Position numbers and translations under genes: made by a program. DNA of 64,000 bases, taken from contig NZ_CP041217.1 of assembly GCF_006542275.1 (NCBI RefSeq), forward strand, positions 1,969,501 through 2,033,500, in the 5' to 3' direction. This document shows positions 55,086 through 63,079 of the stretch, one piece after another. The notes below the pieces were generated by a model. It did no database searches, had not been told where the DNA came from, and worked only from the letters and a program-made list of their open reading frames with translations. Source of the stretch: Saccharibacillus brassicae. Lineage in GTDB: Bacteria > Bacillota > Bacilli > Paenibacillales > Paenibacillaceae. Positions within the stretch are counted from its first letter, which is position 1; each line of letters begins with the position of its first letter.

Positions 55086-55185
55086 CGGTATATTCGCTCG
55101 CTTTCCGCCCGGCATCCGGCCATTTCCGAAGCCGAACCGTGGGTTGCTCAAATGGATTCCTTCATTAAATAAGAAACAGGGCAAA

Positions 55186-55225
55186 ATAAAAAAGAAGCGG
55201 CAAAACAGGAAAATCCCGCGCCGCT
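55186..55225 (-). terminator. Terminator after upp
   Basis: Stem AGCGGC / GCCGCT with inner pairing, then U-rich sequence TTCTTTTTTATTTT on the minus strand. Confidence 0.65.
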
Positions 55226-55309
55226 GCGCCCGAACTTACCGCCCGCCGCCAACTGTCTCCCGAAAAATCGTCGGACCGGTCCGGCAAAGCGGGCAGGCTC
55301 GTCCGTCGT

Positions 55310-55939
55310 TTACTTCGTTCCGTACAGACGGTCGCCCGCATCGCCGAGTCCCGGCACGATATAACCGTGATCGTCGAGGCGCTCGTCCAGCGCGGCCACG
55401 TAAATGTCCACGTCCGGATGCGCGTCCTGTACCGCTTTCACACCTTCCGGCGCCGCGATCAGGTTCATCATCTTGATCTGCGTGCAGCCGCGCTTCTTGA
55501 GCACGTCGATCGCCGCGATCGCGGAACCGCCGGTCGCCAGCATCGGATCGATAACGATCAGCTCGCGCTCCTGCACGTCCGTCGGCAGCTTCACGTAATA
55601 CTCGACCGGCTGGAGCGTATTCGGATCGCGGAACAGGCCCACGTGGCCGACTTTGGCGGCCGGAAGCAGCTTCAGCACGCCGTCGAGCATGCCGAGGCCC
55701 GCGCGCAGAATCGGCACGAGGCCGAGCATGCGCCCGGAGATGACTTTGCCTTCGGTCTGCGTGACCGGCGTCTCTACCGGAATGGATTCCAGCGGGATTT
55801 CGCGCGTGATTTCGTACGCCATCAGCGTCGCGACTTCGTCGACAAGCTCTCGGAAGTCTTTCGTGTTCGTGTTAACGTCTCGGATAAAAGTCAGTTTGTG
55901 CTGGATCAGGGGATGATCGCAGATCACCAGTTTACTCAT
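55310..55939 (-). CDS. upp: Uracil phosphoribosyltransferase
   Basis: A 209-residue pyrimidine salvage enzyme (uracil + PRPP to UMP). The start [21 protein letters not shown] is canonical. [13 protein letters not shown] and the PRPP loop [16 protein letters not shown] are present, and the C-terminus is [16 protein letters not shown] 55939 with GGAGGG upstream is chosen. Confidence 0.97.
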   Translation of the reverse strand: MSKLVICDHPLIQHKLTFIRDVNTNTKDFRELVDEVATLMAYEITREIPLESIPVETPVTQTEGKVISGRMLGLVPILRAGLGMLDGVLKLLPAAKVGHVGLFRDPNTLQPVEYYVKLPTDVQERELIVIDPMLATGGSAIAAIDVLKKRGCTQIKMMNLIAAPEGVKAVQDAHPDVDIYVAALDERLDDHGYIVPGLGDAGDRLYGTK

Positions 55940-56096
55940 AAGGTTCGTCCCTCCGTACAATGTTCGGCATCGCCGGTTCCTGCCGCAAACGCGCGCAAAA
56001 ACCGGCGATGTCCGTTTTCGGGAAATTCGTCTCGAATTCCGTTCCGGGTTCTTGGCACAGCTTGATGCTGCGCCCAAAGCCCCGTAAATCTTGTCC

Positions 56097-56124
56097 ATTA
56101 TAGCATTACGAAGCCCCTTGTGCA
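56097..56124 (-). promoter_or_regulatory. Extended -10 SigA promoter of upp
   Basis: TGCACA, 16 bases, TATAAT with the extended TGC before it. It would give a leader of about 150 bases, in which nothing else was recognised. Confidence 0.6.
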
Positions 56125-56193
56125 TCCGCATTGAACGGTCCGACACAAAAACGTTTCCTTTCCCCCGTTTCGCGCCGGTTCTTTTGCGCACGC

Positions 56194-56226
56194 AAAAAGC
56201 CCCCGACCGGAATGCCGACCGGGGGC
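56194..56226 (-). terminator. Terminator of the sugar ABC operon
   Basis: GC-rich stem GCCCCCG / CGGGGGC with inner pairs, then U5 on the minus strand. Confidence 0.8.
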
Positions 56227-56247
56227 GCTGCGCGGCTACTGCCTGAT

Positions 56248-57519
56248 TTAGCGTACTTTGAGATTGTCATAGGAAGCCTGAAGGTTCTCCTGCAGCTGTT
56301 CGCGCGTGTCGCGTCCCGCAATATACGACTGCATCAGATTGGCGTAATCCTGGGGCGTTCCGATCGGAAGCTGCTGGAAATACCAGTTGAGCGCTTTGCC
56401 TTCGTCGATATATGTGGTCAGATCTGTACCGAGCGGCCCCATGTCTTCCGGATCGGCTTCGATGTTCGTGAACGCCGGGATAAACTGGAACTTCTCGGTC
56501 AGGAACTGCTGGCCTTCCGGCGTGCCCGCCATCCAGTCGAGCAGCTCTTTCGCTTCTTCCTTGACCGGCGAATCTTTGTTGATGACCCAATAGGTCGGCA
56601 CGCCGACGAACAGCTTGTCGTTCTCTCCCGCGTTCTCGCTGATCGGCATCGGCATCATCCCCACGTTCAAGTCGGGATTGATGCCGTCGAGCGTCGGCTG
56701 CACCCAGTTGCCCTGCTGCGTCATCGCCGCTTCGCCGTTCGCGAATGTGGACATCTGCGTATTGTAGTCCGTCGTCAGCGGATTGGCGCCGCCGTACTTG
56801 AGCGTCAAATCGAGCAGGTCGAGCCAGCCGTCGAACACCTCGTTGTTGACGATATCCGCGTTGCCGTCGTCGAGCGCCTGCATAAACGCTTCGGGATCTT
56901 TCTGCCGGGCAAACGGCACGTTGACGTTATGGTTGCCGAGCACCCACCATTCCGCGTAGGCGTTTACGAACGGCGTGTAGCCGGCTTTCTCGATTTTTTG
57001 GGCCGCTTTTTCCAGTTGGGACAGCGTCTTCGGAATTTCGGTCACGCCCGCTTTTTTGAAAATATCTTTGTTGTACAGGAAGCCGTACCCTTCGTAGTTC
57101 AGCGGGAAGCCGTACAGTTTGCCGTCCGCGCTCATCGGGTCTTTGGATACCTGATCCATGTTCGCGACCCACGGTTGATCCGACAGATCTTCCAGATATT
57201 CCAGCCACAGATCGCGCTCCTGGAACCCGCTGATCGTGAAAATATCGGGCTTGGCGCCGGCGGAAAAGCGGGATTTGAGCGAAGCCGCGTAGTCCGTGCC
57301 GCCGCCGACCGATTGAATATTGAGCGTCACGCCGGGATGAGATTCTTCGTACAGCTGCTTCATCTCCTGCAGTTGGTCGGAGATCTCGACTTTGCCCTGA
57401 TAAATATTGATGACTTTGGTTCCGGCCTCGCCGGTACTTCCACCCTGCGCACACCCGGAAAGCGCGGTGGTCAAGGCCAGGGCGAGAGCGGGCAGCAGCA
57501 TGCGTTTTTTGATCGACAT
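56248..57519 (-). CDS. Sugar ABC transporter substrate-binding lipoprotein
   Basis: A 423-residue family 1 (MalE/UgpB-like) binding protein. The lipoprotein signal is [17 protein letters not shown], with Cys about residue 23. Typical features: [45 protein letters not shown], and [23 protein letters not shown]. It delivers an oligosaccharide or sugar to the two permeases encoded upstream; the substrate is unknown. ATG 57519 with AAGGGGG upstream. The ATPase is not encoded here and is probably a shared MsmX-type subunit. Confidence 0.92.
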   Translation of the reverse strand: MSIKKRMLLPALALALTTALSGCAQGGSTGEAGTKVINIYQGKVEISDQLQEMKQLYEESHPGVTLNIQSVGGGTDYAASLKSRFSAGAKPDIFTISGFQERDLWLEYLEDLSDQPWVANMDQVSKDPMSADGKLYGFPLNYEGYGFLYNKDIFKKAGVTEIPKTLSQLEKAAQKIEKAGYTPFVNAYAEWWVLGNHNVNVPFARQKDPEAFMQALDDGNADIVNNEVFDGWLDLLDLTLKYGGANPLTTDYNTQMSTFANGEAAMTQQGNWVQPTLDGINPDLNVGMMPMPISENAGENDKLFVGVPTYWVINKDSPVKEEAKELLDWMAGTPEGQQFLTEKFQFIPAFTNIEADPEDMGPLGTDLTTYIDEGKALNWYFQQLPIGTPQDYANLMQSYIAGRDTREQLQENLQASYDNLKVR

Positions 57520-57533
57520 CGAATACGTCCCCC

Positions 57534-58370
57534 TTACCCTTTCACGGCGCCGGCCGCGATGCCGGACACGATGTATTTTTGCATAGCCAGGAAAAAGATG
57601 ATGACCGGCAGGATGCCGAGCACCAGAGCCGGAAGCGCCAAATCCCACTGCTTCGTGTACTGCCCGAACAGCATGTAGGTGGCGATCGGAATCGTCTGCA
57701 AATTTTCGCTCGTCAGGATCAGGGAAGGCAGCAGATAATCGTTCCAGATCCAGAGCGTGTTCAAGATAATGACCGTCACGTACATCGGACGCATCATCGG
57801 GTACACGATCCGGAAAAAGACGCCGTACGTCCCTGCCCCGTCCACGCGGGCCGCCTGTTCGATTTCGAGCGGAATGGCTTTCATGCTGCCCTGGAACAGG
57901 AACACCGACAGCGGCGCGCCGAACCCGATATAGCAAATGATAAGCCCCCACAGGCTGTCGCTCAGGCCGAACCGGCTCGTGATGTCCGTCAGCGGAAGCA
58001 TGATCGACTGGAACGGAATGACCATCGCCGCCACGAAGACGCCGAACAGAATCCGGTTGAACAGCGAAGGACGGCGTACCATCTGGTAAGCGGCCATCGA
58101 ACTGAGCAGGACGAGCAGCAGATTGCTGACGACCGTGATGATAAGCGAGTTTTTGAACGCGGACGGGAAGTTGATCGCTTCCCAGCCCGCCTTGTAGTTC
58201 GCCCACTGCAGCGAGCCCGGCAGAGCCGCGGCGTCGGACAGAATCTCGCCGAACGTCTTGAGCGAGTTCGAGAGCAGGAAATAAAACGGCACGAGGAACA
58301 GCAGGCCGACCAGTACGAGCACGACTTCGAGGATCAGCGTCTGCACCCGGTATCTCGAATCTTGTTCCAT
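57534..58370 (-). CDS. Carbohydrate ABC transporter permease (MalG-like)
   Basis: A 278-residue inner membrane permease with six helices. The EAA loop is EIEQAARVDGAGTYGVFFRIVYPM. The end FFLAMQKYIVSGIAAGAVKG is typical of MalG/CUT1 permeases. The start overlaps the stop of the partner permease (TAATG), so translation is coupled. Confidence 0.94.
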   Translation of the reverse strand: MEQDSRYRVQTLILEVVLVLVGLLFLVPFYFLLSNSLKTFGEILSDAAALPGSLQWANYKAGWEAINFPSAFKNSLIITVVSNLLLVLLSSMAAYQMVRRPSLFNRILFGVFVAAMVIPFQSIMLPLTDITSRFGLSDSLWGLIICYIGFGAPLSVFLFQGSMKAIPLEIEQAARVDGAGTYGVFFRIVYPMMRPMYVTVIILNTLWIWNDYLLPSLILTSENLQTIPIATYMLFGQYTKQWDLALPALVLGILPVIIFFLAMQKYIVSGIAAGAVKG

Positions 58371-59251
58371 TACGCTTCAACCTCCCTGCTTTTGGTCGCG
58401 CGGACCTGAATGGCGGTAATGATCGCGACGATGACGAAGAAGATGACCGCTTTGGCGGTCCCGAGGCCGAGGCGGCTGTTCGTGAACGCTTCGCGGTAGA
58501 TGTCGAGCGCCACGGAGCGGGTCGCGTTGAACGGTCCGCCGTTCGTCAGGGCCAGGTTCAGGTCGAACATTTTGAACGACCACGAGATCGTCAGGAACAG
58601 GCAGACCGTAACGGCCGGCATGACGAGCGGGAAAATGATTTTCCACAGCACCTGCGTCCGGTTCGCTCCGTCGATCTGCGCCGATTCCAGCACGTCTTTG
58701 GAGACGTTGCTCAGCGAAGCGATATAGATGACCATCAGGTAGCCGGCGTACTGCCAGACGAACACGATAACGATGCCCCAGAAAGCGGTCGGTTCGTTGC
58801 CCAGCCACGGAAGGTTGAAAAATCCGATGCCCGTCGCTTCGCCGATCGCGGCAAACCCGCGCACGAAGATGAACTGCCAAATAAACCCGAGCAGCAGGCC
58901 TCCGATCATGTTCGGCATGAAAAAGACGGTCCGCAGCACGTTTTTGCTCTTGAGCGGCTTGGTCAGGAAATACGCGAGGAAAAAGCCGAGCAGGTTGGTC
59001 GCCAGCACGGCCACCACCGTGAAGCGTACCGTAAACCAGAAAGCGTTGCGGAATTCCGGGTCCGCCGTAAAGACGTGAACGTAATTGTTCAGTCCGACGA
59101 ATTCCAGATTCTGCGAGACCCCGTTCCAGTTCGTCATCGAATAATAGATGCCGAGCAGGAACGGGATGAGGACGATCATTACGAAAAAGATCGTCGTCGG
59201 TCCCACGAATACGAGCTGCTGTGTCAGCTGCGAAAGTTTTTTTCGGTTCAA
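58370..59251 (-). CDS. Sugar ABC transporter permease (MalF-like)
   Basis: A 293-residue permease with six helices. The EAA loop is DVLESAQIDGANRTQVLWKIIFPLV. First gene of the three-gene importer. TTG start with AAGGAGGG nine bases upstream. The 320-base gap to glyA (59252-59571) holds the glyA terminator and otherwise no recognised element; no regulator gene is present. Confidence 0.94.
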   Translation of the reverse strand: MNRKKLSQLTQQLVFVGPTTIFFVMIVLIPFLLGIYYSMTNWNGVSQNLEFVGLNNYVHVFTADPEFRNAFWFTVRFTVVAVLATNLLGFFLAYFLTKPLKSKNVLRTVFFMPNMIGGLLLGFIWQFIFVRGFAAIGEATGIGFFNLPWLGNEPTAFWGIVIVFVWQYAGYLMVIYIASLSNVSKDVLESAQIDGANRTQVLWKIIFPLVMPAVTVCLFLTISWSFKMFDLNLALTNGGPFNATRSVALDIYREAFTNSRLGLGTAKAVIFFVIVAIITAIQVRATKSREVEA

Positions 59252-59495
59252 CGTAATCCCTCCTTGGTTCGTTGTCTCCAGTATGTAAGCGATCCAGCGA
59301 TAAAAAACGCTCTCTGTCTATATACCCCGTTTCGGCCGTTTTCCGTCATATGGGTTCAATATCCGTAAATACCCGTCAGCTCTCATGCCGATTGCCGAAC
59401 GGAAAACGGGGAGGAAAAGCGAGGCGGAGAGCGAAACGGAACACAAGGCAAAGAACGATACAGCGAGGAAAAAGCGGAAATCGCAGCGGAAAACG

Positions 59496-59525
59496 ACAAA
59501 AAACCCGGCTCGGAAAGAGCCGGGT
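59496..59525 (-). terminator. Terminator after glyA
   Basis: Stem ACCCGGCTC / GAGCCGGGT with loop TTTCC, then U6 on the minus strand. Confidence 0.85.
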
Positions 59526-59571
59526 GAACAGCGGTGCAGGTCCGTTCGAACAACGAACGGAAAACGGAATC

Positions 59572-60819
59572 CTAGTATTGCAGGTCCGGGTACAGCGGGA
59601 AGCGGTCGGTCAGTTCTTTGACTTCCGCGCTCGCTTTGGACAGGACGGTCTCGTCTTTTGGCGATTTCAGGACGGAAGCGATGATACGTCCGATCGACTT
59701 CATCGCGTCTTGGTCCATACCGCGCGAAGTGGCGGCCGGCGTGCCGATGCGGATCCCGCTCGTAATGAACGGGCTCGTCGTATCGAAAGGAATCGCGTTC
59801 TTGTTAACCGTGATGCCGACAGAGTCGAGCACGTGCTCGGCTTCTTTGCCCGTAATGCCCACGCCGCGCGTGTCGATCAGCATCAGATGGTTGTCGGTAC
59901 CGCCCGACACGATCTCCAGGCCTTCCGCGACCAGAGTCTCGGCCAATACGCGGGCATTGTCGATGACGTTCTGCGCGTACACTTTGAACGAAGGGTCCAG
60001 CGCTTCGCCGAACGCGACGGCTTTGGACGCGATCACGTGCATGAGCGGTCCGCCCTGCGTGCCCGGGAACATCGCTTTGTCGATCGCCTGCGCCCAAGGC
60101 TTCTTGCACAGGATCATGCCGCCGCGCGGTCCGCGCAGCGTCTTGTGCGTCGTCGTCGTCACGAAGTGGGCATGCGGCACCGGCGACGGATGCAGGTCGG
60201 CCGCGACGAGGCCGGCGATATGCGCCATGTCGACCATGAACAGCGCGCCCACGTCGTTCGCGATCGAAGCCATCGCTTCGAAATCGATCGTGCGCGGATA
60301 AGCGCTGGCGCCGGCTACGAGCATGCGAGGGCGATGCTTGAACGCCGCTTTGCGCACTTCGTCGTAGTCGATGCGGAAGTTGTCTTCGCGTACGCCGTAC
60401 GCCACGAAGTTGTACAGGATGCCGGAAGCGTTGACCGGGCTGCCGTGCGTCAGGTGGCCGCCGTGGGCCAGATTCATGCCGAGGACGGTATCGCCCGCTT
60501 TGAGCGCGGCCAGATATACGCCCAGATTGGCCTGCGCGCCGGAGTGCGGCTGCACGTTGACGTGCTCCGCGCCGAACAGCTGCTTGGCGCGGTCGCGCGC
60601 CAGATCTTCGACGATATCGACGTGCTCGCAGCCGCCATAGTAGCGTTTGCCCGGATAACCTTCGGCATATTTATTGGTCAGCACCGAGCCCATCGCTTCG
60701 ATAACGGCTTCGCTGACGATGTTCTCGGATGCGATCAGTTCGATGTTCGCTTTTTGACGGTCCAGTTCCAATCCCATTGCTTTCAATACGGCCGGGTCGC
60801 TTTTTCTCAAGTTCTCCAT
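59572..60819 (-). CDS. glyA: Serine hydroxymethyltransferase
   Basis: A 415-residue PLP enzyme making glycine and methylene-THF from serine and THF. Seen: [43 protein letters not shown], and the PLP Lys in [18 protein letters not shown] 60819 with GGGAGGA upstream is chosen. It is the second gene after the ZTP riboswitch, which fits one-carbon control. Confidence 0.97.
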   Translation of the reverse strand: MENLRKSDPAVLKAMGLELDRQKANIELIASENIVSEAVIEAMGSVLTNKYAEGYPGKRYYGGCEHVDIVEDLARDRAKQLFGAEHVNVQPHSGAQANLGVYLAALKAGDTVLGMNLAHGGHLTHGSPVNASGILYNFVAYGVREDNFRIDYDEVRKAAFKHRPRMLVAGASAYPRTIDFEAMASIANDVGALFMVDMAHIAGLVAADLHPSPVPHAHFVTTTTHKTLRGPRGGMILCKKPWAQAIDKAMFPGTQGGPLMHVIASKAVAFGEALDPSFKVYAQNVIDNARVLAETLVAEGLEIVSGGTDNHLMLIDTRGVGITGKEAEHVLDSVGITVNKNAIPFDTTSPFITSGIRIGTPAATSRGMDQDAMKSIGRIIASVLKSPKDETVLSKASAEVKELTDRFPLYPDLQY

Positions 60820-61031
60820 GTTTACGTGTTCCTCCCTGGGTTTGAAAAATATCGTCTGTATTCGCATGAGGCAAAAATCGGGCAAACGCGGACAAAATCG
60901 GACCTTGCTCACTTCGCTTCATTGCCGCGTCGCGGCGAAGCGCTTATAGGGACTTGTCTCGCAGCCTGTCTCCAGACTTGCGGAAATCTTCCGGGCAAAT
61001 TCTGCGCCGAACTTGCCCGGACCGGATTCGA

Positions 61032-61610
61032 CTACTCGCAAAACGTCGAATCTTCTTCTTCCGCGATACGGTATTGCGCCCGTTCCCCGCCGATCAGCGG
61101 CGGACGGGTCAAAGCGGCATTGACGCGCGCTTCGCCGATCTGGCGCACGGACAGCCGCAGCGGAACCGCGACGCGGCGCAGATGCATGCCGATCAGCGTC
61201 TCCCCGATATCGATTCCGGCATGCGCCTCGATAGTCTCGGCCAGCGCCGGTTCGTCCATGCCGCGGTACGCGGCGGAAGCCATCGAGCCGCCCGCTTTCG
61301 GTACCGGCACCGCCGATACTTCGCGCAGGTTCAACCGTTCGAGCACTGTCCGTTCCAGCACGAGCGCACGGTTGAGGTGCTCGCAGCACTGGTAAGCGAC
61401 GTCGAAGCCGAACTCCCGCTGCACGCTGCGGATGCCGGCGAGCAGCGACTGCGCGACGTCCAGCGCGCCCGACGTCCCGATATGGCGGCCGGCCACTTCG
61501 CTGGTGCTCGTGCCAACGACCAGCACTTTGCCGGCCTTCAGCCCTGCCGTCTGCGCCAGTTCCCTGATCGCCTGCTCCGCCTGCTCTTGAATCTGATCTG
61601 CACGTTCCAT
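61032..61610 (-). CDS. ywlG: UPF0340/TIGR01440 family protein (YwlG)
   Basis: A 192-residue conserved protein of unknown function found next to glyA in Bacilli. Features: VLVVGTSTSEVAGRHIGTSG, FQCCEHLNRAL-like segment (YQCCEHLNRALV), and GIDIGETLIGMHLRRVAVPLR. ATG 61610 with GGAG ten bases upstream; the GTG at 61619 is too close to that site. First gene downstream of the ZTP riboswitch, so it may take part in one-carbon or glycine metabolism. Confidence 0.88.
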   Translation of the reverse strand: MERADQIQEQAEQAIRELAQTAGLKAGKVLVVGTSTSEVAGRHIGTSGALDVAQSLLAGIRSVQREFGFDVAYQCCEHLNRALVLERTVLERLNLREVSAVPVPKAGGSMASAAYRGMDEPALAETIEAHAGIDIGETLIGMHLRRVAVPLRLSVRQIGEARVNAALTRPPLIGGERAQYRIAEEEDSTFCE

Positions 61611-61701
61611 TCTGCCCACTCTCCTTCGCTGAGTCTCGTTCGCCGCAATATCGGCGTTCCTCTAACGATCATAACGCCGAACGGAAACAAAGGAAAGCCG
61701 G

Positions 61702-61751
61702 CAAAAAAACAAAAAGAGCGACCTCGCGCGAAAAACGCGAAGCTGCTCTTT
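61702..61751 (-). terminator. Expression-platform terminator of the ZTP riboswitch
   Basis: Arms AAAGAGC (61745-61751 on the minus strand) and GCTCTTT (61713-61719) with GCGCG inner pairs, followed by a TTTTTGTTTTTTT tract. Confidence 0.8.
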
Positions 61752-61824
61752 GCCCAGGCGACCGGCCGATAACTCCGGTGCTCCATCGTGGTTGAACCCA
61801 CATTTGTCGCCAGTTACACCGGAT
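61751..61824 (-). ncRNA. ZTP (pfl) riboswitch
   Basis: The minus strand reads CCGGTGTAACTGGCGAC, then GTGGGTTCAACCAC, GATGGAGCACCGG and finally CGGTCGCCTGGGCA. These are the conserved parts of the pfl motif: the CCGGTG/CACCGG stem, the GGCGAC-GTCGCC pseudoknot and the terminal CCTGGGCA loop. ZTP/ZMP accumulates when 10-formyl-THF is short; binding stops terminator formation. A glyA operon downstream is a known association. Confidence 0.85.
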
Positions 61825-61876
61825 CTGTAAATTTAAATTCATCATAAGGCAACAACCGGCAAAAATCAACTTAAAC

Positions 61877-62095
61877 TTGCGCGAAACCCGGACGAAAAAC
61901 GCCGGAGGCGCGGGGGTGTTCGGGAGTGGGGTGAGCGTTAGAGGGAGCGCGAGAGAGCGGCGGGTCCGAGGGGCGGGCGAAGCGCGGAAGGGAGAGCGCG
62001 AAGGGCGGCGCAGCGGGGAGCGCGGCGGCCGGGCGTTGGGGGAGCCGCGGGCAGAGCGCGAGAAGCCGCGGGCCCGAGGGGCGGGGCGAAACCTG
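61877..62095. other. Purine-rich, G-skewed low-complexity tract
   Basis: About 220 bases of mainly G and A on the plus strand with repeated GAGCGCGAG and GAGGGGCGGG blocks. An open frame crosses it, but its Arg/Gly/Glu-only content looks like low complexity rather than a gene. Confidence 0.6.
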
Positions 62096-62108
62096 ATTTC
62101 CCTAAAGC

Positions 62109-62290
62109 TAACGAATCGTCAGCACGCTAAAGGGTCGTTTTTCGCTCTTCTCGATTTCTAACGAATCGTCAGACTGTTATTCGGCGTTATCGGCTGCAAA
62201 AACCTGTTTTGCGCCCAAATAGCGTGACTAGGATTCGTTAAAATCGGAAAAACGCCAAAAACCCTCAAATAGCGCGCTGAGGGTTCGTTA
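62109..62290. repeat. Four 50-bp repeat units in mirror arrangement
   Basis: Units begin TAACGAATCGTCAG at 62109 and 62159 (plus) and, on the minus strand, TAACGAATCCTAGT at 62240 and TAACGAACCCTCAG at 62290. Each pair is spaced exactly 50 bases. Shared features are the start, a CACGCTA/CGCGCTATTTG block and a T-rich middle. Confidence 0.8.
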
Positions 62291-62422
62291 GGATTTGTCG
62301 GCGTACTGTTGGAGGCGTCGGAGCGGGTTGGACCGCCTCGAACTTTGGAGGAAGCAGTTGGTGGCTGTCCGTTCGGCGATTAGCAGTTAGCATTTGGTGA
62401 TTGCCGGTTGGCGGCTGCCGCG
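62291..62422. other. Low-complexity GTTAGC/GTTGGC-like gap
   Basis: The stretch between the repeat block and ywlE is made of degenerate GGTTGGCGGCTG/GCAGTTAGC-like words. No gene is seen. Confidence 0.4.
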
Positions 62423-63010
62423 TTACGGCCTGCTTTCGTTTTGCAGCTTGTCGAGCAGGCGGTCGAGCGCCGCGCGGATCTCGGCGGCCGTCGATTCGTA
62501 CTCGTCGCGTGAGCCGCCGAACGGATCGGAGATATCGAACTGCGGAATGCGCTGGCGCAGCTCGATCATCCGCTGGCGCGCCGAAGCTTCCGGAGCTTCC
62601 CCGAGCGCACGGGACAGTTCGGCGGACGCCGTCAGGCTGTCGAACTCTTCGAGATCGCCCAACACGTTGGGATCGTCTTCCACGTATTCTTTGAGCGTGA
62701 ACGTGCGTTCGAACGCGTGCGGAAAATGGCGCAGTACGTGACTCTTGTGCGAACCGGTCAGCGTGAGAATAAGATCGGCCCACTCCACCAGATCCGCGTC
62801 GAGCGGAGAAGAAGTCAACCGGTCGTCGATACTGTGGTCGCGCAGCACCGCTTCGGCCTGACGGGAGATCGGAACGCCCCGCGAGGCGGCCACGCCCGCC
62901 GAACGCACTTCGACTGTCACCCCGCGCTGCCGCGCCATCTGCCGCAGCAGCGCTTCGGCCATCGGACTGCGGCACGTATTGCCCGTGCATACGAATAAAA
63001 TATGTGTCAT
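62423..63010 (-). CDS. ywlE: Low-molecular-weight protein-arginine phosphatase (YwlE type)
   Basis: A 195-residue LMW-PTP-fold phosphatase. P-loop CTGNTCRSPMAEALL near residue 8: the Thr before Cys-Arg is the residue linked to phospho-arginine preference in YwlE. The general acid loop is ISDPFGGSRDEY. It removes arginine phosphate set by McsB, opposing ClpCP targeting. ATG 63010 with GGAG nine bases upstream is chosen; the frame to 63055 lacks support. Confidence 0.93.
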   Translation of the reverse strand: MTHILFVCTGNTCRSPMAEALLRQMARQRGVTVEVRSAGVAASRGVPISRQAEAVLRDHSIDDRLTSSPLDADLVEWADLILTLTGSHKSHVLRHFPHAFERTFTLKEYVEDDPNVLGDLEEFDSLTASAELSRALGEAPEASARQRMIELRQRIPQFDISDPFGGSRDEYESTAAEIRAALDRLLDKLQNESRP

Positions 63011-63079
63011 GGGAACCGTCTCCTTTGCCTGAAAATGAAATTCGATCGAGTGCAAGCCGTTTGGCGCATACGTCTAAAT

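Noticed and set aside
61877-62161. 94-codon plus-strand frame in the purine-rich tract
   Set aside because: Only Arg, Gly, Glu and Ala, no ribosome site, and it runs into the 50-bp repeats.
62109-62290. CRISPR or insertion sequence
   Set aside because: Units are in opposite orientation with no unique spacers, and no transposase frame or target duplication is seen.
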